64,000 bases of DNA, taken from the NCBI RefSeq assembly GCF_900110075.1, contig NZ_FOCJ01000001.1:930001-994000 (forward strand). Reading direction: 5' to 3'. Source of the DNA: Paenibacillus sp. OV219 (lineage in GTDB: Bacteria > Bacillota > Bacilli > Paenibacillales > Paenibacillaceae). Each line of letters starts with the position of its first letter. The stretch's first letter is position 1. The notes below the pieces were generated by a model that saw only the letters and a list, made by a program, of their open reading frames with translations, was not told the origin of the DNA and searched no databases. Shown piece after piece: positions 18,108 to 25,891 of this stretch. The position numbers and the translations under genes are program-made.

Positions 18108-18504
18108 CCTCCATACCTCCATTCTGAATGTGAAATCTAATGTCTATTTGAAGGATTTCCTCAATGTCACTCAAGCGCATAACGAGCCGATGAATCAATG
18201 TACAATCGAGCTGATTTCCAACCTGCCTGCATCGCTCCTCAGCAAAGGCGAAGACGGTGGGGAGGTGGACACCGACCCTATTGGGCTTGTCTTCTCGGAT
18301 CGTATACGCGCTAAGAGGGACTGTGACTGAAGTAGTAGAATCATATTCATCAATCTCGGTACGCTCGAATGGTGCATCTAGAGGAATATAAAGTCTCTTC
18401 GTCCAAGTTGCTTCCGATAGTTTGCCGATTTTATACAGCAACCAGGTGGGGCATAATTCCCCGAAATAGCCACTCTCGGTGAAAATTACTGATGCTCTAC
18501 CCAT
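18073..18504 (-). CDS. Prophage protein of unknown function in the lysogeny operon
   Basis: This 143-residue soluble protein has no recognised domain; it is rich in charged and aromatic residues (FGELCPTWLLYKIGKLS, LDAPFERTEIDEYDS). Its ATG overlaps the end of the ImmA/IrrE-like gene by 8 bases and its end overlaps the integrase start, so it is translated within the same transcript. Co-transcription with protease and repressor suggests a role in lysogeny control, but nothing in the sequence proves it. Confidence 0.65.
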   Translation of the reverse strand: MGRASVIFTESGYFGELCPTWLLYKIGKLSEATWTKRLYIPLDAPFERTEIDEYDSTTSVTVPLSAYTIREDKPNRVGVHLPTVFAFAEERCRQVGNQLDCTLIHRLVMRLSDIEEILQIDIRFHIQNGGMEDGFIYENPCKK

Positions 18505-19120
18505 TTGAAACGATCACTTCTTTGTGCAGCTGGCGATGGAGCTGCTCGATGAGTCGGAGGGAAGCATCCGAAAAAATACGAGCGTCCGGATGAGATTGTC
18601 GATTTCTATGTAGTTGATCGATTCGTTCTTGTTGAATCCTCCGTTGAATTTGATTGATTCTGCGCTCAACGATGCGAAGTGGTAAAACAAACTCTTCTGC
18701 CAGTACTTTTAAGTAGTAGGAGCGATCCTGAATGGACTTAAATTCTTCAAGCATATATGCCGGCATAGCAGAGTAGAGTTGAAACAGCCCTGCCTGGGTC
18801 TCCTGCAACTCCCGGAACTGAACAGCCATATGTGTGTCTTGACATCCAGTGTGCTGCAATGGGTGACATAACTCGTGGAAGAATACATCTCGACGATGTT
18901 CTTCGGTCAAGTAGGCATTGATGAAGATAAAAGAGTAATCGTCATCCTTCCATTCAGCAAACGAGGGGCCAAGGTAGGTCCGAACTTCAACATTCCAAAT
19001 CGCGGCGATTCGTTCAATTTCAATATCGCTAGCATAATGAATTCCATTCTTGCGATATGCTTTGTTTATCCATTTCTCCAAATCAGTTTCTTTATAAAGA
19101 ATAAGATCTATGTAATTCAT
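18497..19120 (-). CDS. ImmA/IrrE-type metallopeptidase
   Basis: This 207-residue protein has the zinc-binding HELCHPLQH motif (HExxH, near residue 77) of the ImmA/IrrE family. In ICEBs1 and related elements ImmA cleaves the phage-like repressor after DNA damage. The C-terminal half is helical and Gln/Arg-rich (RRINQIQRRIQQERIDQLHR). AGGAGGGG precedes the ATG at 19120. The repressor gene lies two genes upstream on the same transcript, which supports a role in prophage induction; the target is inferred. Confidence 0.85.
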   Translation of the reverse strand: MNYIDLILYKETDLEKWINKAYRKNGIHYASDIEIERIAAIWNVEVRTYLGPSFAEWKDDDYSFIFINAYLTEEHRRDVFFHELCHPLQHTGCQDTHMAVQFRELQETQAGLFQLYSAMPAYMLEEFKSIQDRSYYLKVLAEEFVLPLRIVERRINQIQRRIQQERIDQLHRNRQSHPDARIFSDASLRLIEQLHRQLHKEVIVSNG

Positions 19121-19180
19121 GTTGCCCCTCCTAAATACAAACATATGTTCTATTTTATAATGAAAAATAATAGCCCTTTG

Positions 19181-19363
19181 TTATGGGCTATTTTTCTTGA
19201 TGCGAAATTCAAAAGCATGTTTCTGATAGTGCATGCCGTTGATGACGATTTCATATTTGGTATGGCGCTCGATCTGGCCACCGTAATCGTGAAGCTCACC
19301 GTCTTGCCAAACTTCGACGTGAGTACGGTAGAGGAACGCTTCGTTAAGTTCACTTGTCTTCAT
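19181..19363 (-). CDS. Small prophage protein
   Basis: This 60-residue protein is probably a single small beta domain (RTHVEVWQDGELHDYGGQIE, then IVINGMHYQKHAFEFRI). It starts four bases after the repressor stop with GAGGG in the repressor 3' end, so it is co-transcribed and probably coupled. No family is recognised. Confidence 0.55.
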   Translation of the reverse strand: MKTSELNEAFLYRTHVEVWQDGELHDYGGQIERHTKYEIVINGMHYQKHAFEFRIKKNSP

Positions 19364-19367
19364 GAAG

Positions 19368-19793
19368 TCATTTTCCCTCTTGTTTATTCTTCCGTGCTTT
19401 TCTCATCGCTTCAATCGCGGCTCCAGCAGCTGCACGAGCAACTTCGATTTCTTCCTCTGTATACTTGTCGGCTCCACCGAAAAATGCTCGTCCAACAGAG
19501 GTATCCTCATTTTCGGAATGCTCTACAGCTCCTTTAGAGCCTTTAAATTTCTTATCAAGATCTATGTATTTTTGAGCTAGTTCATCAGCATTTCTGAATT
19601 GAGACTTACCAAATAAATAATCAACTGAAACTTCAAAGATGTCCGCAAGCTTTTGAGAGGCTTCGAAATCGGGTTCCCTTTTACCATTTTCCCAATTGGA
19701 ATATGTAGAGCGTGCAACACCGACCTTTTTTGCAGCCTCTTCCTGTGTCCAGCCCTTTAATTGTCTTTCATTCTCAAGGTTTATGAGCTTCAT
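19368..19793 (-). CDS. CI-like prophage repressor (XRE family)
   Basis: This 141-residue protein has an N-terminal helix-turn-helix at residues 5-60 (LKGWTQEEAAKKVGVARSTYSNWENGKREP). A charged linker and a helical C-terminus (EEEIEVARAAAGAAIEAMRK) follow, probably for oligomerisation or protease recognition. No LexA-like self-cleavage domain is visible, which fits control by the downstream ImmA-like protease. GAGGTGG precedes the ATG. It is the first gene of the lysogeny operon and faces the Cro-like gene across the operator region. Confidence 0.88.
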   Translation of the reverse strand: MKLINLENERQLKGWTQEEAAKKVGVARSTYSNWENGKREPDFEASQKLADIFEVSVDYLFGKSQFRNADELAQKYIDLDKKFKGSKGAVEHSENEDTSVGRAFFGGADKYTEEEIEVARAAAGAAIEAMRKARKNKQEGK

Positions 19794-19810
19794 GTTACCA
19801 CCTCAAAGCA

Positions 19811-19838
19811 ATTATATAGTTTCAATTTGAAACATCAA
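19811..19838 (-). promoter_or_regulatory. Leftward lysogeny promoter
   Basis: Reading leftward, TTGATG (19833-19838), 16 bases and TATAAT (19811-19816) form a SigA-type promoter for the repressor operon. The operator palindrome at 19819-19833 fills the spacer. Confidence 0.75.
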
Positions 19839-19924
19839 ACATCGGTTTCAATAAGAATCAAAATACTGTTGACATGTTTCGTATTGAAACATATAATCAA
19901 CTCATAAACGTTTCATATCGAAAC
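19819..19924. promoter_or_regulatory. Operator array GTTTC-N5-GAAAC (four sites)
   Basis: Sites are at 19819-19833, 19845-19859 (degenerate second half GAATC), 19876-19890 and 19910-19924. A fifth perfect site is at 20134-20148 in the end of the Cro-like gene. They are the likely binding sites of the repressor and/or the Cro-like protein. Confidence 0.8.
19869..19897 (+). promoter_or_regulatory. Rightward early promoter
   Basis: TTGACA, 17 bases and TATAAT match the SigA consensus exactly. The operator at 19876-19890 lies wholly in the spacer, so bound repressor would exclude RNA polymerase. Confidence 0.88.
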
Positions 19925-19940
19925 ATTGGAGGTGGTGAGA

Positions 19941-20171
19941 ATGACTACAAATAGAAAATGGCTGGTGGCTCTTAGAGGTGAAATGACTCAAGAAGAGGTG
20001 GCTGAGAAAGCGATGCTCAATCGTAGTTCATATGCCAATATTGAGTCCGGTAAACGGAAGCCCAGTGTAGGTGTCGCAATGAAAATTGCAGAGGCACTCG
20101 GATTTAGTTGGACGCTTTTTTTTGACGAAAATTGTTTCGAATCGAAACATTCGGATAGGGTGTGTTCGTAA
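19941..20171 (+). CDS. Cro-like XRE regulator
   Basis: This 76-residue protein is a single helix-turn-helix domain (LRGEMTQEEVAEKAMLNRSS, then SGKRKPSVGVAMKIAEALG). The start is the ATG at 19941 behind GGAGGTGG; an in-frame TTG at 19926 is part of that site. As first gene of the rightward early operon, opposite the repressor, it sits in the Cro position. An operator copy lies in its 3' end (20134-20148). Confidence 0.82.
   Translation: MTTNRKWLVALRGEMTQEEVAEKAMLNRSSYANIESGKRKPSVGVAMKIAEALGFSWTLFFDENCFESKHSDRVCS
20134..20148. promoter_or_regulatory. Fifth operator inside the cro-like gene
   Basis: GTTTCGAATCGAAAC is a perfect copy of the switch operator, 217 bases right of the nearest one. 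It could allow looping or act as a roadblock. Confidence 0.6.
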
Positions 20172-20229
20172 AATTCACTTGTTGAATTGGAAAATAAAGT
20201 TCATCAGCGAAACAAAGGAAGTGAAAACA

Positions 20230-20562
20230 ATGCTTAAATTCGAGTTCGATTATGAACTGCTTCAAGGAATAATCAATGCTGCTGTAGATTCAGCACTTGA
20301 GCGGCACTCACTATCAAATAATTTACCTCCAATTCTAAACCGTACGCAATTTATGGAGCTCTTGGACATTGGCGCAACGAAAGCAGCCGAGCTCTTGAAC
20401 CGAGAAGATTTCCCAGTAATCCGAGAACTGGGTCATCCGAGAGTTTTGACGCATTTATTGCTCCAATGGTGTGAAGATCACACAGATTGGGTCAATAAGA
20501 ACACCGGCTCTTCATCATTAATTGGAACAAATAGATCAGTAAACCTTCGTCGTGCTAAATAA
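20230..20562 (+). CDS. Excisionase-like DNA-binding protein
   Basis: This 110-residue protein has a helical N-terminus and a winged-helix segment typical of phage excisionase/DUF771-like proteins (LNRTQFMELLDIGATKAAEL, then DFPVIRELGHPRVL). Its position just after the cro-like gene fits a recombination directionality factor or an early regulator. The ATG at 20230 has AAAGGAAG upstream; upstream in-frame codons lack a site. Confidence 0.65.
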   Translation: MLKFEFDYELLQGIINAAVDSALERHSLSNNLPPILNRTQFMELLDIGATKAAELLNREDFPVIRELGHPRVLTHLLLQWCEDHTDWVNKNTGSSSLIGTNRSVNLRRAK

Positions 20563-20597
20563 ATTACATTGAAAATTCGAATTCTTGAGGGATTGAA

Positions 20598-20918
20598 TTG
20601 ACCAGCTCAGCAGCAAACACCATCCCCATCGATCACATGAGAGATCGATACTGGCGAGGAACATTACATCTCTTCTCCAAGCAACCTAAGCTTCGCGGAG
20701 TGTTCACAATCCAATATTTTAATTTGCACTACCGCTCAATTAAAGCATCTGGATTAAAACGTATCTCCGCACCTTGGTCGCAAAGCGAGAAGTTCATGCT
20801 CAATCTTGCTCTACACCTTTATAACGAATGCCATAAAGTCAACCTATGCGATATGGACTATTTAGATCCAAACAATAAGCAATTGGCATTCGAAGCAATC
20901 AAAATGCGGTTTGGATAA
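20598..20918 (+). CDS. Early prophage protein of unknown function
   Basis: This 106-residue protein has no recognised motif. It is basic and aromatic in its first half (RDRYWRGTLHLFSKQPKLRG) and helical in the second. A TTG start at 20598 has TGAGGG 6 bases upstream; the ATG at 20637 is an alternative. A hairpin follows, so it ends the first early transcript segment. Confidence 0.5.
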   Translation: MTSSAANTIPIDHMRDRYWRGTLHLFSKQPKLRGVFTIQYFNLHYRSIKASGLKRISAPWSQSEKFMLNLALHLYNECHKVNLCDMDYLDPNNKQLAFEAIKMRFG

Positions 20919-20924
20919 AATAGC

Positions 20925-20950
20925 GCCTGCCGGTGTTATAAACGGCAGGC
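20925..20950 (+). terminator. Hairpin after the first early genes
   Basis: GCCTGCCG and CGGCAGGC form a perfect 8-bp stem without a T-run. It may be an attenuator or antitermination point. Confidence 0.45.
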
Positions 20951-20979
20951 AAGATAAGGGAATGTTGTTGGTGAGTAGA

Positions 20980-21086
20980 TTGTAACAAATTGGATCGTCA
21001 CATATCGACTGCTTCTTTGTGCCAGTTTGTCACAAAGCAATGTAAGCATGCGTATATGCAGCTCAGTACGATTTTATATGTGACAA
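20980..21086. promoter_or_regulatory. Possible operators TTGTNACAA upstream of the second XRE regulator
   Basis: TTGTAACAA (20980-20988), TTGTCACAA (21027-21035) and ATGTGACAA (21078-21086) share one palindromic pattern at about 50-base intervals before the gene at 21096. Autoregulation by that protein is inferred. Confidence 0.4.
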
Positions 21087-21095
21087 GGAGATGGA

Positions 21096-21599
21096 ATGAA
21101 TATGTCATTTGGACAAGCATTACGGGAATTAAGATTGGGAAGGAAAATGTCTCAATCAGAATTTGCAAACCTATTATCTGTAGATCGTTCGCAGCTTTCA
21201 CGTGTCGAGAATAACGAACGCGAAGCGACATTACAGATGAGGCAGCAGTTGTCGAGATCATCCTGGCGTATGGCGCTTATAATCGCTGACGAGGAAACTG
21301 ACGGCTTTATTAGCAACATATTGAAGGATGTACCGAACCTTGATTTACACCCCGCAGCTCTTAAGGACCTATTACTCAAGGAATTGGACGAAGCTGAAGT
21401 AGCACTGGAGGCGCTTGTAATGGCGAAACATATCGATCCGGAGAAACGACGACAATCCGCCGAGCGTGTCTACCTTGAACTACGAGATGTCAGTCAAAAA
21501 GTAGCGGTAATGCAAGGTGTGCTAGAAGAAGAGTTCGGCCTTGACCGCAAACAACTCATTAAGCAGCACGAGGCTGAAGTGAAAAGAGGGGATCGATAA
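21096..21599 (+). CDS. XRE-family regulator with long helical C-terminus
   Basis: This 167-residue protein has an N-terminal helix-turn-helix (LRLGRKMSQSEFANLLSVDRS, read as the start of the domain at residue 12) and a long charged helical region (ALKDLLLKELDEAEVALEAL, SAERVYLELRDVSQKVAVMQ). AAGGAG lies 5 bases before the ATG. It may control the replication genes that follow, using the TTGTNACAA sites upstream. Confidence 0.7.
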   Translation: MNMSFGQALRELRLGRKMSQSEFANLLSVDRSQLSRVENNEREATLQMRQQLSRSSWRMALIIADEETDGFISNILKDVPNLDLHPAALKDLLLKELDEAEVALEALVMAKHIDPEKRRQSAERVYLELRDVSQKVAVMQGVLEEEFGLDRKQLIKQHEAEVKRGDR

Positions 21600-21600
21600 C

Positions 21601-21876
21601 ATGTCGCGAGAGCAATTGGCTGCAGAAGCTCAGCAAGCTGGAAGGAACGCTATTCATAATTTGATGTGGATGGGAAAGCACCCTGATCGGTATGACAGAG
21701 ATAAGCACGAAGAAATGGTCGCGTATCTTCTTTTAATGATTCGCTTTGCAAATTATGAAATGAAAAATGCCCGCCGGCCAGGGCGGACATCAGTAGGATC
21801 CCGTACTAAGGAACTCTTGTTCTCTATTTTACCAATACGTAAGCGTTTGTCAAAGGGGGATATATCACTTGGATAA
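21601..21876 (+). CDS. Small prophage protein
   Basis: This 91-residue basic, mostly helical protein (HEEMVAYLLLMIRFANYEMK) belongs to no recognised family. It starts one base after the previous stop, with AGAGGGGATCG as ribosome binding site, so it is co-transcribed. Its end overlaps the next small gene by eight bases. Confidence 0.55.
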   Translation: MSREQLAAEAQQAGRNAIHNLMWMGKHPDRYDRDKHEEMVAYLLLMIRFANYEMKNARRPGRTSVGSRTKELLFSILPIRKRLSKGDISLG

Positions 21877-22030
21877 GCAAACTTGGACGCAGGAATTGTT
21901 ATGGGTGAAACGTAATCGAGATGGTGTGATTGTTGGGATTCAAGAGAAAACACCTCAACATGGAGATATTGTTCCACTTGTACCAAGGAAAGAAGCCAGT
22001 AATAAACAGGCGGTTGTAGTGGGGGATTAA
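21869..22030 (+). CDS. 53-residue prophage protein
   Basis: A TTG at 21869 follows AAAGGGGGA by 8 bases and overlaps the end of the previous gene. The product has a small beta-rich pattern (ELLWVKRNRDGVIVGIQEK, then HGDIVPLVPRKEA). Function unknown. Site, spacing and overlap support it as a real gene. Confidence 0.5.
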   Translation: MDKQTWTQELLWVKRNRDGVIVGIQEKTPQHGDIVPLVPRKEASNKQAVVVGD

Positions 22031-22181
22031 AAAAGCGACAGAGGCACTTGCCTTTGTCGTCAGCCGTCTGAGTTGATCAGGCTGTCGACGATGCAGGCAA
22101 GATTAGCATCATTGCACTTTGGCAATTAAATAGCTTCAATTGAGACGAATTGCGCATCGTATGGCCTCGAGGTGGTGAATT

Positions 22182-22904
22182 ATGAATTATTTACGTGAGA
22201 TTAACGCCTTCTTCGATTGGCTCGAAACAAATCCGTTGGAAGCATCCACACAAACTTTGTGGTTTCACCTTATGGCGGTTGCAAATAAGAGTGGATGGCC
22301 AGAGTGGTTTGCAGTAGCCAATCCCCTGTTACAGGCTAAAGTAGGCGTCACCGAAAACACCCTGACGAAGCACAGAAACTATTTGGTCCAGAAAGGGAGG
22401 ATCGAGTATAAAAGTCAGGGAAAGCAACAGGCAGGCAGATATCGCCTCATTCCCTTAACCTCAAATAATGAGGTAAACCATGAGGTAAAGTATGAGGCAA
22501 AGTATGCGGTAAACCATGAGGTAAAAGGTTCAGCATTATTTAAACTAAACGAAACGAAACAAGACAGTGGTGAAATGTCCGATATCGTCAATCTGAACTT
22601 CAGGAAAGCAATTCGAGTTATTGATACCCAATTCCCAGCCAGGATTAATTCCCTTCAGTCTCAGCACCTAGAATACTACATATCCAAGGGAATGGAGCAT
22701 GATCTTGTAACTAAGGCGGTTGATATAACACGGCTGAAAAAGAAAGACATTGGTTATTTATGGGGTATCCTTCAGCGATGTGATGAGCGAGGTATCATGA
22801 CGCTGGCAGCCTTTGAAGCTACACAGCCGAATCAACCTCTGAAACCGAGCACAGCTTCGTATTTCGAACAGAAAGCGAGGGAAGCGGAACTTGAAGAAGT
22901 CTGA
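22182..22904 (+). CDS. DnaD-like replisome organiser
   Basis: This 240-residue protein starts with a winged-helix domain (FFDWLETNPLEASTQTLWFH, VGVTENTLTKHRNYLVQKG). A linker of four-residue repeats (NHEV, KYEA) and a DnaD/DnaB-type C-terminal domain (FPARINSLQSQHLEYYISKG) follow. Such proteins open the phage origin and recruit the helicase loader. GAGGTGGTG precedes the ATG. The linker DNA is a five-fold 12-bp repeat, probably the origin. The next genes encode helicase loader and helicase. Confidence 0.82.
   Translation: MNYLREINAFFDWLETNPLEASTQTLWFHLMAVANKSGWPEWFAVANPLLQAKVGVTENTLTKHRNYLVQKGRIEYKSQGKQQAGRYRLIPLTSNNEVNHEVKYEAKYAVNHEVKGSALFKLNETKQDSGEMSDIVNLNFRKAIRVIDTQFPARINSLQSQHLEYYISKGMEHDLVTKAVDITRLKKKDIGYLWGILQRCDERGIMTLAAFEATQPNQPLKPSTASYFEQKAREAELEEV
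22468..22527 (+). repeat. Five 12-bp iterons, candidate phage replication origin
   Basis: Five head-to-tail units of ATGAGGTAAACC or variants lie at 22468, 22480, 22492, 22504 and 22516. Differences are limited to position 4 (one unit), position 8 (one unit) and the last two bases. Many phages of Gram-positive hosts carry their origin inside the initiator gene. Confidence 0.7.
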
Positions 22905-23274
22905 AATTTACACACTGTTTGCGTATATTAATCGTTACTACGCTAATTTTGGCGGTGATGATGAGAAGGTCGCAGCCTGGTATGAGTTGCTTACTGATGT
23001 GCCTTTTGACTTGGGATTGGCTAATTTAAAGCTGTATGCATCTACTGAACCCAAGTGGCCGCCTACTGTCGCTGACTTGCGCAAGGGTAAGGATACCGTA
23101 ACGGTATTTCAGAACCAATTGCGGCATGATGCAGTCCAGTTTATTGATGAGTTGGAGCAGCATTGTCTAACGGCTACGCAGCCGCCATCAAACGTGAAAG
23201 AAAGGATGCGAGAACTTGCTGAAAGAAACTCCAATCGTAGACATCAACATGGAGCACCTGCCAAGGAGCATTGA
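22891..23274 (+). CDS. Helicase loader/inhibitor (G39P-like)
   Basis: This 127-residue protein has the helical N-terminal domain of phage helicase loaders like SPP1 G39P (FAYINRYYANFGGDDEKVAAW, read as two parts), ending in VKERMRELAERNSNRR near the helicase-binding tail. It would deliver the DnaB helicase to the origin. The TTG start at 22891 overlaps the replisome gene by 14 bases, and its end overlaps the helicase gene. Confidence 0.7.
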   Translation: MKKSEIYTLFAYINRYYANFGGDDEKVAAWYELLTDVPFDLGLANLKLYASTEPKWPPTVADLRKGKDTVTVFQNQLRHDAVQFIDELEQHCLTATQPPSNVKERMRELAERNSNRRHQHGAPAKEH

Positions 23275-24580
23275 ATCAGAGCAAGCGGCCCTTGGTTCGG
23301 CAATTCTTGATTTTGAGGCATTAGACAAACTTGCTGAAGTGCTCCGAGGCGATGAGTTCTATTACGAGCCACATTCTCGTTTGTTCCGTGTCATGGTTCA
23401 AATGCGAGAGGACGGTCATCCCATTGATATTGTTACATTGAGTACAGCATTACAATCGCGAGATGAATTAGAAAAGGTCGGCGGGCTTAGTTACATCACG
23501 AAGATGGCTAGTGCTGTCCCGTCTTCGTCGAATGTTGCACATTACGCAAGTATTGTGTTGGATCGGTTTCTCCAGCGTTCTGCCATATTGGAATATAGGG
23601 ATAGATTGCAAGAAGCGATCCGAGCTGGCGATGCTAGGGAAATCGTTTCGGGAATGCAGGAAACAGGGGCGACACTCGCTGAGCGGGCTGCTACAGACTC
23701 GGCATTTAAACGAATTGGAGATATCTGTGTTAGTAATTTCGAAGAGCTTGAACAGCGGTCACTGAATCGTTCCGAGAATGGTGTAACCGGAATACCTTCG
23801 GGCTTCATTGATTTGGACAAAATGACTTCCGGTTTCCAACGTAACGATTTGATTATTGTTGCTGCTCGGCCCTCAGTGGGGAAGACGGCGTTTGCTCTTA
23901 ACATTGCACAAAACGTCGGTATTCGTGCTAAGAAGAACGTTGCCATATTTAGTTTGGAAATGTCAGCATCTCAATTGGTAAACCGGATGATAGCTGCTGA
24001 AGGAAATGTGGATGCAAGCCGGATCCGGACGGGATATCTGGAGAACGAGGATTGGGAGAAGGTAGCGGTAGCTTCCGGAAGCCTTCATGAGGCGAACATT
24101 TATATCGACGACACTCCAGTGCTAACCGTTTCGGACATTCGGAGCAAATGCCGAGCTCTGAAAAAGCAACTGGGCAATATTGGGATTATATTGATTGATT
24201 ACCTCCAATTAATTTCGAGCAGGACACGTAAAGAGAACCGGCAACAGGAAGTCTCCGAAATTTCTCGTACGTTAAAGCAGCTCGCTCGTGAGTTGGAAGT
24301 ACCGGTTATTGCCCTCTCTCAATTGAGCAGGGGCGTTGAGCAACGCCAGGACAAGCGCCCGATGATGTCAGACCTTCGTGAATCCGGTTCAATCGAACAG
24401 GATGCCGATATTGTTGCGTTCCTCTACCGAGATGACTACTACAATAAGGAATCTGAGAAGAAGAACATTATTGAAATCATCATTGCTAAGCAAAGGAATG
24501 GACCGGTTGGAACGGTTGAACTAGCTTTCTTAAAGCAGTTTAACAAATTCGTTTCACTGGATCGGCAACAAGCTAGTTAG
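23216..24580 (+). CDS. dnaB: Replicative DNA helicase (DnaB family)
   Basis: This 454-residue helicase unwinds DNA at the phage replication fork. The N-terminal domain reads EHLPRSIESEQAALGSAILD. The RecA-like domain has Walker A ARPSVGKTAFALN near residue 219, Walker B IILIDYLQLI near residue 323, and the late Gln/Arg region SDLRESGSIEQDADIV. Its length equals that of bacterial DnaB. A TTG at 23216 with AAGGATG upstream is used; the ATG at 23249 is an alternative that starts at the conserved part. Confidence 0.93.
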   Translation: MLKETPIVDINMEHLPRSIESEQAALGSAILDFEALDKLAEVLRGDEFYYEPHSRLFRVMVQMREDGHPIDIVTLSTALQSRDELEKVGGLSYITKMASAVPSSSNVAHYASIVLDRFLQRSAILEYRDRLQEAIRAGDAREIVSGMQETGATLAERAATDSAFKRIGDICVSNFEELEQRSLNRSENGVTGIPSGFIDLDKMTSGFQRNDLIIVAARPSVGKTAFALNIAQNVGIRAKKNVAIFSLEMSASQLVNRMIAAEGNVDASRIRTGYLENEDWEKVAVASGSLHEANIYIDDTPVLTVSDIRSKCRALKKQLGNIGIILIDYLQLISSRTRKENRQQEVSEISRTLKQLARELEVPVIALSQLSRGVEQRQDKRPMMSDLRESGSIEQDADIVAFLYRDDYYNKESEKKNIIEIIIAKQRNGPVGTVELAFLKQFNKFVSLDRQQAS

Positions 24581-24591
24581 GAGGCGAACAC

Positions 24592-24873
24592 TTGAGCTTA
24601 AATGAACAGAAACATGCACTTATTCAGAGAGTCATTCAGAATTGCGAAGCCGGAATCGAACTTGTCGCGTTAACCGAAGACAACCGTTTTGCCGGAATGC
24701 ATGATGGCATCCTAAAATCCTTTGTTGTATCGCCTTTCTGTGACGCAGCTTATACGTGGAGTAGCTCGATAGGAAGCATTATGGATCGGGGAAGAATGGT
24801 TGAAATTACTGAGCCTTATCATTTTGTTGACGATGTGATTGGCCGGCAGTTGGAGATGGAACTATGTGTATAA
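24592..24873 (+). CDS. Small prophage protein after the helicase
   Basis: This 93-residue protein is of unknown function (IELVALTEDNRFAGMHDGIL, then VSPFCDAAYTWSSSIGS). A TTG start at 24592 has GGAGG 7 bases upstream. Its end overlaps the following zinc-ribbon gene by ten bases. Confidence 0.55.
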   Translation: MSLNEQKHALIQRVIQNCEAGIELVALTEDNRFAGMHDGILKSFVVSPFCDAAYTWSSSIGSIMDRGRMVEITEPYHFVDDVIGRQLEMELCV

Positions 24874-25238
24874 CAATTAATATCGGGGATGAGTCTATGA
24901 GATGGGATGATTTTAGATGTAGCGATTGCCGTCAAGTTTATTCATTGCTTCAACCAGAAGGGGATGAAGTAGAAGAACCGCGCTGTCCTTGTTGTTCAAG
25001 CGAGTATTTTGTAATCGTGGACTCAACAGTGTCAAGATCGGGTTTATCACCATTCCGTGAGAAAGAAGCGGAAAGTCATTGTCTTAATAAGTATCATAAT
25101 AGTGTAACGGAGTTAGTAGACGAAAATGTCGCGCTAAAGTCATCTTTGCTTCTAATCCATAAGTTATGTCAGACAGGGAGGGCTTGGAGTACTGAGGCGA
25201 AAGTATATAAAATCGCAAATGATGTTCTAGGTAAATAA
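24864..25238 (+). CDS. Zinc-ribbon-type prophage protein
   Basis: This 124-residue protein has two CxxC pairs, CSDC near residue 19 and CPCC near residue 41, which form a likely zinc ribbon. A helical C-terminus follows. The role is unknown; similar small zinc-ribbon proteins are common in phage early regions. An in-frame ATG at 24897 would remove the first 11 residues. Confidence 0.6.
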   Translation: MCITINIGDESMRWDDFRCSDCRQVYSLLQPEGDEVEEPRCPCCSSEYFVIVDSTVSRSGLSPFREKEAESHCLNKYHNSVTELVDENVALKSSLLLIHKLCQTGRAWSTEAKVYKIANDVLGK

Positions 25239-25309
25239 TGAAAGTCCGCGATTTATTCACGGACTTCGTTAAGAATAATGTTCTCTAACTGACATGAGTT
25301 ATTTTATTA

Positions 25310-25738
25310 CTAGTGATTATCATTGTATTCTTTGTTATGTTCTAATGCTTGGCGATATACTTCATTTTCACTAATATCATTAGATGACACTACTCTATAA
25401 TCTTTGTGTTTCTTCAAGCTACGGTAGTGTGGGTCACGTCTTCCTAAATCAGTGTCCATACTACCTGGTGAACCAAACCACTTATTGCAATTGCCACACG
25501 AAATAACTGTGATTGATTTGAAGCCTATATTAACATTTACAGACGTTATGTCTATTTTTTGCTCATAATATTGGCCTGGTGTACAATCACACATAATAAT
25601 TTGACGAATCTTTTTGATAACTTCTGCTTCAGCTCTCGCGGTTATTTCAGTAAAAATAATTCTATTATAGATTAGGGAAGTTGTCCTAAATAGTGACGAT
25701 GCACGTTCTAGTACTTCTTTAGAAGGATCAAGTTTCAT
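25310..25738 (-). CDS. Minus-strand cargo gene with Cys pairs
   Basis: This 142-residue protein is encoded against the direction of the early operon. It has CDCTPGQYYEQ near residue 50 and CGNCNKWFGSP near residue 81, which may bind zinc. AAGGAG lies about 9 bases before the ATG. Opposite orientation, an isolated position and AT-rich coding suggest an independently expressed moron gene. No function is assigned. Confidence 0.6.
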   Translation of the reverse strand: MKLDPSKEVLERASSLFRTTSLIYNRIIFTEITARAEAEVIKKIRQIIMCDCTPGQYYEQKIDITSVNVNIGFKSITVISCGNCNKWFGSPGSMDTDLGRRDPHYRSLKKHKDYRVVSSNDISENEVYRQALEHNKEYNDNH

Positions 25739-25796
25739 TGTAAATTAGTCTCCTTGTCATTAAATGTGGAATTTGTAAATTTGGGGAATTTTCCAT

Positions 25797-25841
25797 AAAA
25801 AAACCCGGACTCTATTGGGGAATGGTCTCCGGGGCAAGGCA
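25797..25841 (-). terminator. Leftward hairpin with T-run
   Basis: On the minus strand CCCGGAGAC and GTCCGGG pair with a two-base bulge, followed by seven T. It would stop leftward transcription before the cargo gene at 25738. Weak stem. Confidence 0.4.
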
Positions 25842-25891
25842 CACTCGTACTCTTAATATATCACAGCGAGAGGATGAGGGGAATATTGGCT

